Shown piece by piece: positions 16,469-25,934 of a stretch of DNA of 64,000 nucleotides (positions are counted from its first letter, which is position 1; every line of letters begins with the position of its first letter). Under the pieces are notes generated by a model. The model was not told the DNA's origin. It saw only the letters and a list, made by a program, of their open reading frames with translations, and made no database searches. The position numbers were made by a program, and so were the translations under genes. This DNA comes from Streptomyces sp. NBC_00513 (GTDB lineage: Bacteria; Actinomycetota; Actinomycetes; Streptomycetales; Streptomycetaceae): contig NZ_CP107845.1 of the NCBI RefSeq assembly GCF_041431415.1, forward strand, positions 5,146,001 through 5,210,000, written 5' to 3'.

Positions 16469-17389
16469 ATGGCAGAGCAGATGACGTGGTCCGTCGCCGA
16501 ACCCCAGAAGCTCACCTTCGAGCAGCCGGTGACCGAACTCCGCGTCCGTGTCGTCGGCGGGACCGTGAACGTCGTCGCCTCCGACGAGGGGCCCGCCCGC
16601 CTGGAGATCGCCGAGGTCGACGGCCCGCCGCTGCACGTCGTGCACGAGGCCGGCGTGCTCACCCTCTCCTACGAGGACCTCCCCTGGAACGGTTCCCAGG
16701 GCATCAAGGAGTGGTTCGAGAGCAAGCCCTGGAAGTCGTGGTCCGGTGGCGACGGCCGCAAGGCCTGGGAGCGCTCCGTCACGGTCACCCTCACGGTGCC
16801 CGCCTCCACCTCCGTGCAGCTGGCCGCCGTCAGCGCCACCGCCTTCGTCTCCGGCATCAGCGCCGACATCGACGTCAACGGCGTCTCCGGCGACACGACC
16901 CTGGTCGGCCTCTCCGGCAAGGTCAAGGTGAACACCGTCTCCGGCGCCGTCGAGGCCCAGTCCGTCACCGGTGGGCTCGGCTTCCACTCGGTCTCCGGCG
17001 GCCTGACGGTGGTCGACGGCGCGGGCGGCAACGTCCGGGCCGACTCCGTCAGCGGCGACATGCTCATCGACCTGGCCCTGGACCCGATCGCGCCGAGTCC
17101 GGTGGACATCTCCCTCAACTCGGTCTCGGGCCAGGTGGCGATCCGCCTGCCGCACCCGGCCGACGCGCGGGTCGAGGCCAACACCGCCACCGGAGGCGTC
17201 TCCAACGCCTTCGAGGACCTGCGGGTCTCCGGCCAGTTCGGGGCCAAGCGGATCACCGGCACGCTCGGAGCCGGCACCGGCACCCTGCGGGCCACCACCG
17301 TCTCCGGCGCCATCGCGCTGCTGCGTCGCCCGGCCGGCGACACCGGCGACACCGTCGCCCCCCTCGCGCTCGACAAGAAGGTGCTCTGA
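16469..17389 (+). CDS. DUF4097-family beta-helix protein
   Basis: A 306-residue protein whose central part (about residues 110-280) is made of short repeats around V(S/T)G (GVSGDTT, LSGKVKVNTVSG, SVTGGLGFHSVSG, DSVSGDMLID), the hallmark of DUF4097/DUF4098 adhesin-like right-handed beta-helix proteins. No signal peptide or membrane segment is present, so it is probably cytoplasmic, unlike the lipoprotein version at 50457-51245. It is followed after one base by a padR gene and preceded by a probable PadR operator; the pair is likely induced by cell-envelope stress. Function unknown. Confidence 0.85.
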   Translation: MAEQMTWSVAEPQKLTFEQPVTELRVRVVGGTVNVVASDEGPARLEIAEVDGPPLHVVHEAGVLTLSYEDLPWNGSQGIKEWFESKPWKSWSGGDGRKAWERSVTVTLTVPASTSVQLAAVSATAFVSGISADIDVNGVSGDTTLVGLSGKVKVNTVSGAVEAQSVTGGLGFHSVSGGLTVVDGAGGNVRADSVSGDMLIDLALDPIAPSPVDISLNSVSGQVAIRLPHPADARVEANTATGGVSNAFEDLRVSGQFGAKRITGTLGAGTGTLRATTVSGAIALLRRPAGDTGDTVAPLALDKKVL

Positions 17390-17390
17390 C

Positions 17391-18287
17391 ATGCCGCCCG
17401 TCTTCGCCCACGGCCGACTCCGCCTCTACCTCCTCAAGCTGCTGGACGAGGCCCCGCGGCACGGGTACGAGGTGATCCGCCTGCTGGAGGAGCGCTTCCA
17501 GGGGCTGTACGCGCCCTCCGCGGGCACCGTGTACCCGCGGCTGGCGAAGCTGGAGGCCGAGGGGCTCGTCACGTACGCCACGGAGGGCGGGCGCAAGGTG
17601 TACTCCATCACCGAGGCCGGTCGCGCCGAACTCGCCGACCGCGGCGGGGAACTGGCCGACCTGGAGCTGGAGATCCGCGACTCGGTCTCCGAACTGGCCG
17701 CCGAGATGCGCGACGACGTCCGGGGCGCGGCGGGTGACCTGCGGCGCGAGATGCGCGCGGCCGCCGCCTCCGCCACGACGACCCGGGTCGAGGACGAGGG
17801 CTGGAAGGCCGCCAAGGAGGAGCTCCGCAAGGCGAAGGCGGAGTGGAAGGAGCAGGCGCGGCGGGCGAAGGACGAGAGCCGCCGGGCCCGAGAGGAGGCC
17901 CACCAGGCCCGCCGTCAGGCCAAGGAGGCCCAGGAGCGGGCCCGCGAGGAGGTCCAGCGCATCGCGAGCCAGCTCCAGGAGCAGTTCGCGAAGTCGAGCG
18001 GGGTCCTGGGCGGCCTGGCCGGGGCCTGGCTCGGCGGGGGCGCCCCCGCCTCCGCTCCCGGCGCGTCGACCGCGGCCTCGGACGTGGGCTCCACCTGGGC
18101 CGAGGACCTGACCCCGAGCGCGGACCCGATCCGCGACCTGGACCGGCTGTTGGACCGCTTCCGCGACGAGATCCGCGACGCGGCCCGCGACCACGGGGTG
18201 AGCCCGGCCCAGTTGGCCGAGGCCCGCGCGCACCTGGCCGTCGCGGCGACCCGGGTCACGGCGGAACTCCGTCCGGACCCGGCGTAG
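17391..18287 (+). CDS. PadR-family transcriptional regulator with long coiled-coil extension
   Basis: A 298-residue protein. Residues 1-85 form the PadR winged helix (RLYLLKLLDEAPRHGYEVIR, SAGTVYPRLAKLEAEGLV). Residues about 90-200 are a highly charged Ala/Glu/Lys/Arg-rich coiled coil, and the C-terminal 100 residues include a Gly/Ala/Ser linker and a terminal helix pair. Ordinary PadR proteins are 110-190 residues, so the extension is a distinctive feature. It is co-transcribed with the DUF4097 gene (one base between stop and ATG) and very probably autorepresses through the site at 16386-16419. Confidence 0.9.
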   Translation: MPPVFAHGRLRLYLLKLLDEAPRHGYEVIRLLEERFQGLYAPSAGTVYPRLAKLEAEGLVTYATEGGRKVYSITEAGRAELADRGGELADLELEIRDSVSELAAEMRDDVRGAAGDLRREMRAAAASATTTRVEDEGWKAAKEELRKAKAEWKEQARRAKDESRRAREEAHQARRQAKEAQERAREEVQRIASQLQEQFAKSSGVLGGLAGAWLGGGAPASAPGASTAASDVGSTWAEDLTPSADPIRDLDRLLDRFRDEIRDAARDHGVSPAQLAEARAHLAVAATRVTAELRPDPA

Positions 18288-18293
18288 CCGTCG

Positions 18294-18854
18294 TCAGGCC
18301 GCCAGACCCCGTTCGGCGCCGGCGAGGGTGACGCCGTGGTCCGCGAGGACCTCGGCGACCGTGCCCGGACGGGAGAGCAGGGCCAGCAGCAGGTGCAGGG
18401 TGCCGATGTGCCGGTCCCCCCGCCCCAGCGCGATCCGGAGGGACTGCTCCAGGGTCTTCTTCGCGCCCTGGGTGAAGGGGACGTGCCGGTTGTCCGACTC
18501 CGGGCGGCCCAGGGCCGAGCGGAGCGAGGCGCCCAGGCCCCGCCTGCGGGGCGCCGCGCCCGACAGGGCGCCCTCGCCGTGGGTCTCCTCGATCCGGGTG
18601 ACGATCTCGGTGAGGTCGATCCCGAGACCCGCCAGCGCCTCTTCGTCGGCGCGGGTCATGCCGCCCCGGCGGCGGGCCTCGGCGAGGCCCGCGGTCACCG
18701 CCGCCCGGTCCACGCCGAGCGGATTTAGCGCGCCCTGCGCGAGCAGGGCGAGCAGCAGGTGTTCCTCGGTGACGGCGCCGGCCCCGGCCCGTCGGGCCTC
18801 GGCCACCGCGCCCGTCACCGTGGTGCGTGCCTCGGTCGTGAAGCGTTCGAACAT
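18294..18854 (-). CDS. stand-alone Clp N-terminal domain protein
   Basis: A 186-residue protein with two Clp_N repeats (VTEEHLLLALLAQG near residue 30 and IGTLHLLLALLSRPG near residue 150), each preceded by a helix like FTTEARTTVTGAV or FTQGAKKTLEQSL. There is no AAA+ module, so it cannot be a chaperone by itself; it may be an adaptor or competitor at ClpC-type machines. It overlaps the upstream HTH gene by one base (TGATG) and both are read from one promoter. It is convergent with padR, with a six-base gap and no terminator. Confidence 0.85.
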   Translation of the reverse strand: MFERFTTEARTTVTGAVAEARRAGAGAVTEEHLLLALLAQGALNPLGVDRAAVTAGLAEARRRGGMTRADEEALAGLGIDLTEIVTRIEETHGEGALSGAAPRRRGLGASLRSALGRPESDNRHVPFTQGAKKTLEQSLRIALGRGDRHIGTLHLLLALLSRPGTVAEVLADHGVTLAGAERGLAA

Positions 18855-19063
18855 CAAAGCCTCCCGTGCTTCTTGTGCACGGCCTGCCGGGTGACTCCCA
18901 GCTCGGCCGCGATCTCCTGCCAGGACCATCCCTGCGCGCGGGCACTGCGTACCTGTACGGCCTCCAGCTGCTCCAGCAGCCTTCGGAGGGCGGCCACGGC
19001 ACGCAGGCCCACGCGCGGGTCACGGTCGCCGGCCCGTTCGGCGAGATCGGTCGCTTCGGTCAT
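18854..19063 (-). CDS. small helix-turn-helix protein paired with the Clp_N protein
   Basis: A 69-residue protein. Residues 28-69 contain a clear HTH (GWSWQEIAAELGVTRQAVHKKH), preceded by a helix that may serve dimerisation. ATG 19063 lies seven bases downstream of the -10 hexamer, so the message is probably leaderless. Its own promoter is covered by two dyads (see 19068-19111), suggesting it is the autorepressor of this two-gene operon. Confidence 0.85.
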   Translation of the reverse strand: MTEATDLAERAGDRDPRVGLRAVAALRRLLEQLEAVQVRSARAQGWSWQEIAAELGVTRQAVHKKHGRL

Positions 19064-19067
19064 GCAT

Positions 19068-19111
19068 GTCAATGTAGGTTGACGCACGGGAGGGTGTCAA
19101 CCCCGGTTGAC
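19068..19111 (-). promoter_or_regulatory. promoter with two GTCAA-TTGAC dyads for the HTH/Clp_N operon
   Basis: On the minus strand, -35 TTGACA (19100-19095), 18 bases, -10 TACATT (19076-19071), seven bases to the ATG. A dyad GTCAACC-N2-GGTTGAC (19096-19111) covers the -35, and a partial dyad GTCAA-N6-TTGAC (19068-19083) covers the -10; they start 28 bases apart. This is a textbook repressible promoter. Confidence 0.75.
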
Positions 19112-19141
19112 GTGCGGGGTGCGGGGCGGGGGAGCGGGCCG

Positions 19142-20104
19142 TCAGACCGTCAGGACCACCTTGCCGAAGAGGTCTCCGGACGCGAGCTTCTCGAAGCCCT
19201 CGCGCGCCCGGTCCAGCGGCAGCACCTCGTCGATGACCGGTCGCAGGCCCGTGGCCGCACAGAAGGACAGCAGGTCTTCCAGCTCGTCCTTCGAGCCCAT
19301 GGTCGAGCCGACCACCTTCAGCTCCAGGAAGAAGATGCGGGTCAGTTCCGCGTGCGCCGGGCGGTCGCCGCTCGTCGCGCCGGAGATGACCAGGGTTCCG
19401 CCGGGCCGCAGGGACTTGATCGAGTGCGACCAGGTGGCGGCGCCGACCGTCTCGATCACCGCGTCCACCCGCTGCGGCAGTCGGGCCCCCGGCTCGAACG
19501 CGTCCACCGCGCCCAGTTCCACCGCCCGCTCGCGCTTGGCCTCGTCCCGACTGGTGGCGAAGACGCGCAGGCCCGCCGCCTTGCCCAGGGCGATGGCGGC
19601 GGTGGCGACCCCGCCGCCCGCGCCCTGGACCAGGACGGAGTCCCCGGGCCGCACGCCGGCGTTGGTGAACAGCATCCGGTACGCCGTCAGCCAGGCGGTG
19701 GGGAGGCAGGCGGCCTCCTCGAAGGACAGCTCGGCGGGCTTGCGCAGGACGTTCCAGGCGGGGACGGTCACGCGCTCGGCGAAGGTGCCCTGGTAGCGCT
19801 CGGTCAGGATCGAGCGCGGCTCGTCGGGGCCGACCCCGTGGCCGCTCTGGCCGATCACGGAGTGCAGGACGACCTCGTTGCCGTCCTGGTCGATCCCGGC
19901 GGCGTCGCAGCCGAGGATCATGGGCAGTTTTTCCTCGCCGAGGCCGACTCCGCGCAGCGACCACAGGTCGTGGTGGTTGAGCGAGGCGGCCTTGACGTTC
20001 ACGGTCACCCAGCCGGGGCGGGCCTCGGGGGCGGGGCGGTCGCCCAGCTCAAGGCCGCTCAGCGGCTGGTCTCGGTCGATTCGGGCGGCGTAGGCAGCGA
20101 ACAT
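19142..20104 (-). CDS. zinc-type alcohol dehydrogenase / quinone oxidoreductase family protein
   Basis: A 320-residue medium-chain dehydrogenase/reductase. An N-terminal GroES-like domain (LNHHDLWSLRGVG, LGCDAAGI) is followed by a Rossmann domain with VLVQGAGGGVATAAIALGKA, then IETVGAATWSHSIKSLRPGGTLV and the end GKVVLTV. The catalytic-zinc cysteine usual at the N-terminal LNHHD position is absent, which fits the zinc-independent quinone oxidoreductase subgroup. ATG 20104 matches the family start. Substrate unknown; monocistronic. Confidence 0.87.
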   Translation of the reverse strand: MFAAYAARIDRDQPLSGLELGDRPAPEARPGWVTVNVKAASLNHHDLWSLRGVGLGEEKLPMILGCDAAGIDQDGNEVVLHSVIGQSGHGVGPDEPRSILTERYQGTFAERVTVPAWNVLRKPAELSFEEAACLPTAWLTAYRMLFTNAGVRPGDSVLVQGAGGGVATAAIALGKAAGLRVFATSRDEAKRERAVELGAVDAFEPGARLPQRVDAVIETVGAATWSHSIKSLRPGGTLVISGATSGDRPAHAELTRIFFLELKVVGSTMGSKDELEDLLSFCAATGLRPVIDEVLPLDRAREGFEKLASGDLFGKVVLTV

Positions 20105-20505
20105 GCCGCCAGACGCTACCGCTCGGTAGCCGGGCCTGACCAGAGGCGTCAGGTCGGCGGGGGAGTTGAGCGGAATGGCCGATCCATCCCCAAGTACCCG
20201 CCGTACCAGTTGGTTTGTGCGGCGAGGGCGCCCAATCGGAACGTCGGGATCAAGTCGGGATCGGGGGTAACATTCTGGCCGTGCGGTGATGCTCGCCATG
20301 AGCCTGTCATTTTCCGCCCGTGGTCCCGTCCGGCGCTCTCGCCCGACGGTGACCCCTCATGACCGCCCGGCTCGACCGGGCGACGGACGGAGCGACCCCT
20401 CCCGGTTCGGGGGCCGGGAGGGTGCGTTCTCGGCGCGGACGCCGGCCCTTCACGCTCGGGCACGTCCGCCGGGCCGGCCCCCCGATGCCGGGGCCCGGAC
20501 GCGAG
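20105..20505. other. 401-base intergenic region, no gene recognised
   Basis: Lies between the dehydrogenase start and the malic enzyme terminator. The dehydrogenase promoter must lie at its left end (20105-20200). The rest shows only short open frames with implausible Arg/Pro-rich translations on both strands; I see no RNA gene or repeat. Confidence 0.5.
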
Positions 20506-20540
20506 GAAGGCCCGGCCGGAGTGGATCCGACCGGGCCTTC
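20506..20540 (-). terminator. terminator after the malic enzyme gene
   Basis: A perfect 10-bp stem GAAGGCCCGG / CCGGGCCTTC with a 15-base loop lies 38 bases downstream of the minus-strand malic enzyme stop codon. Confidence 0.7.
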
Positions 20541-20577
20541 ACCCGTACAGCTCAGTGTCACGAACGGACCGTGACGG

Positions 20578-21780
20578 TCAGACCAGACGGGCCACGCCGT
20601 CGGCCTTCGCCGCCGCGGCGACCGCGGCCGTGACGGCCTCGGCGACGCGCGCGTCGAACGGAGACGGGATGACGTAGTCGGCCGCGAGCTCGTCACCCAC
20701 GACGCCGGCGATGGCGTCGGCGGCGGCGATCTTCATGCCCTCGGTGATCCGGGTCGCGCGCACCTTGAGGGCGCCCGCGAAGATGCCCGGGAAGGCCAGC
20801 ACGTTGTTGATCTGGTTCGGGAAGTCCGAACGACCGGTCGCCACGACCGCCGCGTACTTGTGCGCGACGTCCGGGTGGACCTCCGGGTTCGGGTTGGCCA
20901 TGGCGAAGACGAAGCAGTCCTTCGCCATCGTGGCCACCGCCGCCTCGGGGACGGTGCCGCCGGAGACGCCGATGAAGACGTCCGCGCCCGCGAGGGCGCT
21001 CTCCAGGGAGCCGGTCCGGCCCGTCTTGTTGGTCAGGCCCGCGATCTCCGCCTTGACGTCCGTCAGGTCGGAGCGGTCCGCGGAGACGACGCCCTTGCGG
21101 TCGGTGACGCACACGTCGCCGATGCCCGCGTCCACGAGGATCTTGGCGATGGCGATGCCCGCCGCGCCCGCGCCGGAGATGACCGCACGCAGGTCGCCGA
21201 GGGTGCGACCGGTGAGCTTCGCCGCGTTGCGCATGGCGGCCAGCGTCACGATGGCCGTGCCGTGCTGGTCGTCGTGGAAGATCGGGATGTCCAGGGCTTC
21301 CTGGAGCCGACGCTCGATCTCGAAGCAGCGGGGCGCGGAGATGTCCTCCAGGTTGACCCCGCCGAAGGAGGGCGCGAGACGGATGACCGTCTCGATGATC
21401 TCGTCCGTGTCCTTGGTGGCGAGCGCGATCGGGACCGCGTCGACACCGCCGAACTGCTTGAACAGGATCGCCTTGCCCTCCATCACGGGGAGGGAGGCCT
21501 CGGGACCGATGTCCCCGAGGCCGAGAACGGCCGTGCCGTCCGTGACGACGGCGACCACGTTGGACTTCCAGGTGTACTCGTTGACGAGTTCCGGGTTCTC
21601 CGCGATGGCGCTGCAGACCTTCGCCACACCGGGCGTGTACGCGAGGGACAGGTCGTCCTTGTCGCGGACCGGCACGGTGGCCTGCACGGCCATCTTGCCG
21701 CCCCGGTGCAGCGCGAACACCGCATCGGGGTTGTTGTCCGTCACGCTGTCGCTGCGAGGATTGACGATCTCCGCTGCCAC
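20578..21780 (-). CDS. NAD-dependent malic enzyme (short type)
   Basis: A 400-residue malic enzyme converting L-malate to pyruvate and CO2 with NAD(P)H production. The conserved N-terminal motif SLAYTPGVAKVC, the metal-binding segment IPIFHDDQHGTAIV (the Asp pair), and the Rossmann loop VISGAGAAGIAIAKIL are present, and it ends with FDARVAEAVTAAVAAAA. It lacks the C-terminal phosphotransacetylase domain of the long MaeB type. GTG 21780 is the start, with AAGGGG eight bases upstream; that Shine-Dalgarno sequence is inside one arm of an inverted repeat (21788-21836). The gene matches the NAD-malic enzyme known next to an amino acid ABC importer in S. coelicolor. Confidence 0.93.
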   Translation of the reverse strand: MAAEIVNPRSDSVTDNNPDAVFALHRGGKMAVQATVPVRDKDDLSLAYTPGVAKVCSAIAENPELVNEYTWKSNVVAVVTDGTAVLGLGDIGPEASLPVMEGKAILFKQFGGVDAVPIALATKDTDEIIETVIRLAPSFGGVNLEDISAPRCFEIERRLQEALDIPIFHDDQHGTAIVTLAAMRNAAKLTGRTLGDLRAVISGAGAAGIAIAKILVDAGIGDVCVTDRKGVVSADRSDLTDVKAEIAGLTNKTGRTGSLESALAGADVFIGVSGGTVPEAAVATMAKDCFVFAMANPNPEVHPDVAHKYAAVVATGRSDFPNQINNVLAFPGIFAGALKVRATRITEGMKIAAADAIAGVVGDELAADYVIPSPFDARVAEAVTAAVAAAAKADGVARLV

Positions 21781-21787
21781 TTTCTTG

Positions 21788-21836
21788 ACCCCTTAAGTCT
21801 TTAATCGTTGAGGGTGGCCACTCCTGGTTAAGGGGT
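21788..21836 (-). promoter_or_regulatory. inverted repeat that could mask the malic enzyme ribosome-binding site
   Basis: In the mRNA direction, ACCCCTTAA (21836-21828) is perfectly complementary to TTAAGGGGT (21796-21788), which contains the Shine-Dalgarno AAGGGG of the malic enzyme gene. The 31-base loop also contains a GTGGCCAC palindrome. A switchable leader is possible. Confidence 0.45.
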
Positions 21837-22306
21837 GGGCGGGCACCGCGTCCGTGCTCCGCATCGACGGTTGGCCCGTCTCCGCGAAGAGGGAGGTTCG
21901 TACGCGCGGGCGCGCCGCACGCGCGCCCTGAGCCCCGGATGAGGGGTGTAAGGATCTGTTCTACCCGAAGAACGCTCGCTCAGACGAGTCGATTCCCGCT
22001 CGATCGTAGGCCGCTTGTCCGCGTTTTGGCGAAAAGTCCAAACCTTGCTGTCCAATGGGCGAGACGCACCGCAAATACTGCGGAGAAAAGCCCTGGTCAC
22101 AGCGCATAATCCCGCCGCGAAGCCCGTTCCCCGCAGTCCTGTTGGGCACCCCGGGTCGCCCGTTATCCGATTTTGACCTGACGGGCACCCTGAATGTCTC
22201 AGTCCGAATGGCAAGATGCCGTAATCACACAACGTCGCGACACTCGATGGTGCGTGCCCCGACCGTTCTCGGATGCTTTTTTCCCCACTGCCGGAGGAAC
22301 CAGCTC
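21837..22306. other. 470-base divergent regulatory region, no gene recognised
   Basis: Upstream region shared by the malic enzyme (minus) and the ABC importer (plus). It is less GC-rich than the surroundings and holds no convincing coding sequence. The importer's ribosome-binding site GGAGGA is at its right end. I cannot assign promoter hexamers with confidence. Confidence 0.5.
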
Positions 22307-23257
22307 ATGACCGCAAGCACCACCCGTCGTACGACCGCCGCCCGGTCCCGGATCGCCGCGGCCGGTGCGATCGCGGTCGCCGGCGCCCTCATCCTCACCG
22401 GTTGTGGCGACCAGACCGACAATGGCGGCAGCTCCACTCCCTCGGGCAAGACCAACAGCGCCCCGCTCTTCTCGGCACTGCCGAAGAAGATCCAGGACGC
22501 CGGTGTCATCAAGGTCGGCACGGACGCCGCCTACGCGCCGATGGAGTTCACCGAGGGCAACAAGATCGTCGGTGTCGACCCCGACATCGCCGAGGCCCTC
22601 GGCAAGCAGCTCGGAGTGAAGTTCCAGTTCACCGCCGGCACCTTCGACGGCCTGATGACCTCGGTCTACACCGGCCGCCAGGACGCGATCATGTCGTCCA
22701 TCACGGACAACAAGAAGCGCCAGGAAGGTCTGGACGACAAGGGCGCCAAGATCGGCAAGGGCGTCGACTTCGTCGACTACTTCTCGTCCGGCGTCTCGCT
22801 GATCGTCAAGAAGGGCAACCCGCAGGGCATCAAGTCCCTCGACGACCTGTGTGGCAAGACCGTCGCCGTCCAGCGCGGCACGATCTACGAGGACACCTTC
22901 AAGGCGCAGGCCGAGAAGTGCGGGGACAAGAAGCTCACCATCGAGGCCTTCGACACCGACGCCGAGGCGCAGACCCGCGTCAAGGCCGGCGGCGCCGTGG
23001 CCGACCTGAACGACTACCCGGTCGCCGCGTACACCGCGAAGACCTCGGGTGGCGGCAACGACTTCGAGGTCACCGGCCAGCAGAGCGACGTCGGCCTCTT
23101 CGGCATCGGTGTGGCGAAGGAGAACACGCAGCTGCGTGACGCCCTCAAGCAGGCCCTCGACGCCATCATCAAGGACGGCTCCTACGCCAAGGTCCTTGAG
23201 AAGTGGGACGTCAAGGACAGCGCCGTCAAGTCCGCGACCATCAACGCAGGTCAGTAA
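22307..23257 (+). CDS. amino acid ABC transporter substrate-binding lipoprotein
   Basis: A 316-residue polar amino acid family (SBP_bac_3) binding protein. The signal peptide ends in a lipobox LTGC with C33 as the lipidated residue. The binding domain begins GVIKVGTDAAYAPMEFTEGN and has the hinge segment KSLDDLCGKTVAVQRGT. It delivers its ligand to the permease and ATPase encoded directly downstream. ATG 22307 has GGAGGA upstream. Ligand identity (for example glutamate, arginine or another polar amino acid) cannot be fixed from the sequence. Confidence 0.93.
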   Translation: MTASTTRRTTAARSRIAAAGAIAVAGALILTGCGDQTDNGGSSTPSGKTNSAPLFSALPKKIQDAGVIKVGTDAAYAPMEFTEGNKIVGVDPDIAEALGKQLGVKFQFTAGTFDGLMTSVYTGRQDAIMSSITDNKKRQEGLDDKGAKIGKGVDFVDYFSSGVSLIVKKGNPQGIKSLDDLCGKTVAVQRGTIYEDTFKAQAEKCGDKKLTIEAFDTDAEAQTRVKAGGAVADLNDYPVAAYTAKTSGGGNDFEVTGQQSDVGLFGIGVAKENTQLRDALKQALDAIIKDGSYAKVLEKWDVKDSAVKSATINAGQ

Positions 23258-23287
23258 TTCCGGGCGCTCCACTGAAGGGCAGTCATT

Positions 23288-24231
23288 GTGACTGACAAGA
23301 TCGACAAGGGTCCGGCCGCAACCCCGGCCGGACCCGGCCCCTCGGCCACCCCGTACGAGGCCATCAAGGCAATTCCCGTCCGTCACTACGGACGCTGGAT
23401 CAGTGCCGTGGTCGTCGTCGCGGTGCTGGGCTGGCTGGTTCTCGCTTTCGCCAACGGCAACGTCAACTGGGGCACCGTCGGCGACAAGCTGTTCGACCCC
23501 ACGGTCATCACCGGCCTCGGCAACACCATCCTCATCAGCGTCACCTCGATGCTGCTGGGCCTGGTGCTCGGCATCCTCTTCGCGGTGATGCGGCTCTCGA
23601 ACAACCCGGTGACCAGCGCCGTCGCCTGGCTCTACATCTGGTTCTTCCGCGGCACCCCGGTCTACGTCCAGCTGCTGGTGTGGTTCAGCCTGCCGCTGAT
23701 CTTCCAGTACATCGACCTCGGTCCGATCTACAAGAACGAGACCGTCGACGTCATGACCCCGTTCCTGGTCGCCCTCCTGGGCCTCGGCCTGAACGAGGGC
23801 GCCTACATGGCGGAGATCGTGCGCGCCGGCATCCAGTCCGTGGACGAGGGCCAGAGCGAGGCCTCGCACGCCCTGGGCATGACGCAGGTGCAGACCATGC
23901 GCCGCGTGGTGCTGCCCCAGGCGATGCGGGTGATCATCCCGCCGACGGGCAACGAGTTCATCAACATGCTGAAGACCTCGTCGCTGGTCTCGGCGGTGCA
24001 GTACACCGAGCTCCTGCGGGCCACCAGCAACATCGGCTCCACCGCGGGTGCCATCATCGAGATGTACTTCGTGGCCTCCATCTGGTACCTGGCGCTCACC
24101 AGCGTCTTCAGCGTCGGCCAGTACTACCTGGAGCGTCGCTACGCCCGCGGCTCGCTGCGGTCCCTGCCGCCCACCCCGCTGCAGCGGATCAAGGCCAACC
24201 TGAACATGTTCCGCCGTACGGAGGTGGCTAA

Positions 24232-24235
<4 letters not shown>
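23288..24235 (+). CDS. amino acid ABC transporter permease (HisM/GlnP family)
   Basis: A 315-residue inner-membrane permease. There is a 35-residue cytoplasmic N-terminus, then about five to six transmembrane helices. The EAA loop is [20 protein letters not shown], placed as in HisMQ-type permeases, and [13 protein letters not shown] is the other family signature. It forms the translocation channel with the downstream ATPase. GTG 23288 start; the stop codon overlaps the next gene's GTG. A single permease gene suggests a homodimeric channel. Confidence 0.93.
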
Positions 24236-24999
<764 letters not shown>

Positions 25000-25010
25000 C
25001 CGATCGACGC

Positions 25011-25050
25011 ACGGGAGGGGCGGTACGGATTTCCGTACCGCCCCTCCCGT
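25011..25050. terminator. bidirectional terminator, 18-bp perfect stem
   Basis: Arms 25011-25028 and 25033-25050 are perfectly complementary with a 4-base loop (ATTT). It separates the convergent ABC operon and methyltransferase gene. Confidence 0.9.
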
Positions 25051-25081
25051 CGTTCCCGGACCGGCCGCCCGGGCGCGGGAC

Positions 25082-25852
25082 CTACTTCAGGCCGAGGACC
25101 AGCGCGTCCGAGGGGGAGCGCCAGACCGTGCGGGCCTCCGCGAAACCGGCCTCGCGCAGGGTGCGGGCGTGCCAGGCGTCGTCCGGGGTGTCGCCGTCGG
25201 CGTGCTCGCCGAATATCTCGTAGCGGCGCTTCGTCGGCTCGGCGAGCAGCGGGTCGGCCGCTGCCAGCGCCCACCAGCCGGCCCAGTCGACGGCGCCGGC
25301 GGCCCGGGCCCGGTCCATGCCGGCGTGCCGTTGGGCGCGGTCGGCGGCGTTGAGCCGCGGGGTGGTGGGATCGGGCATGTGGTCGGCGTTCATGAAGACC
25401 CCGCCCTCGCGCACGAGCGGGGCGATCTGCCCGTAGAGCACCGTGAGCCGCGGGCTGTGCAGCCAGTGCAGGGCGGTGGCGGTCAGTACCGCGTCGTACG
25501 TGTCGTGCGGCAGCGCCGCGGTCCAGTCGGGGTCCTTGAGGTCCGCGGTCACGAAGGTGACCCGGGGGTCGCCCTCGAAGTGGCCGCGGGCGATCGTCAG
25601 CAGGGCCGGGTCCAGGTCCACGCCCGTACTGCGGGCCTCCGGGAACCTCTTGAGCACGCGGTCCGTGATACTTCCCGTACCGCACGCGAGATCCAGAACC
25701 CGGGGAGCGGGTCCCACCAGTGCCTCGACCATGTCCAGCATCACCCGGAACCGCTCCTCGCGGTCGGGCATGTACCACTCCTGCTGCCGGTCCCAGCAGG
25801 CCTGCCAGGCCTGCCAGTCCCCGACGGTCACCGGATTCGACGCTTCGGTCAT
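25082..25852 (-). CDS. class I SAM-dependent methyltransferase
   Basis: A 256-residue methyltransferase. Motif I is VLDLACGTGSITDRVL; the acidic residue after beta-2 is in STGVDLDPALL, motif II-like is FVTADLKDPDW, and TATALHWLHS matches the trans-aconitate/biotin-synthesis-like branch. Substrate unknown. ATG 25852 is chosen because GGAGG lies eight bases upstream; an in-frame ATG at 25867 would overlap that site. It is divergent from the CGNR zinc-finger gene. Confidence 0.85.
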   Translation of the reverse strand: MTEASNPVTVGDWQAWQACWDRQQEWYMPDREERFRVMLDMVEALVGPAPRVLDLACGTGSITDRVLKRFPEARSTGVDLDPALLTIARGHFEGDPRVTFVTADLKDPDWTAALPHDTYDAVLTATALHWLHSPRLTVLYGQIAPLVREGGVFMNADHMPDPTTPRLNAADRAQRHAGMDRARAAGAVDWAGWWALAAADPLLAEPTKRRYEIFGEHADGDTPDDAWHARTLREAGFAEARTVWRSPSDALVLGLK

Positions 25853-25934
25853 CCCGAACCCCTCCATGCGTAATACCCTCGAACGTGTAGTAGCTGTTAC
25901 CGCAGACCCTAATCCGCAGCCGTAAGGACTACAA

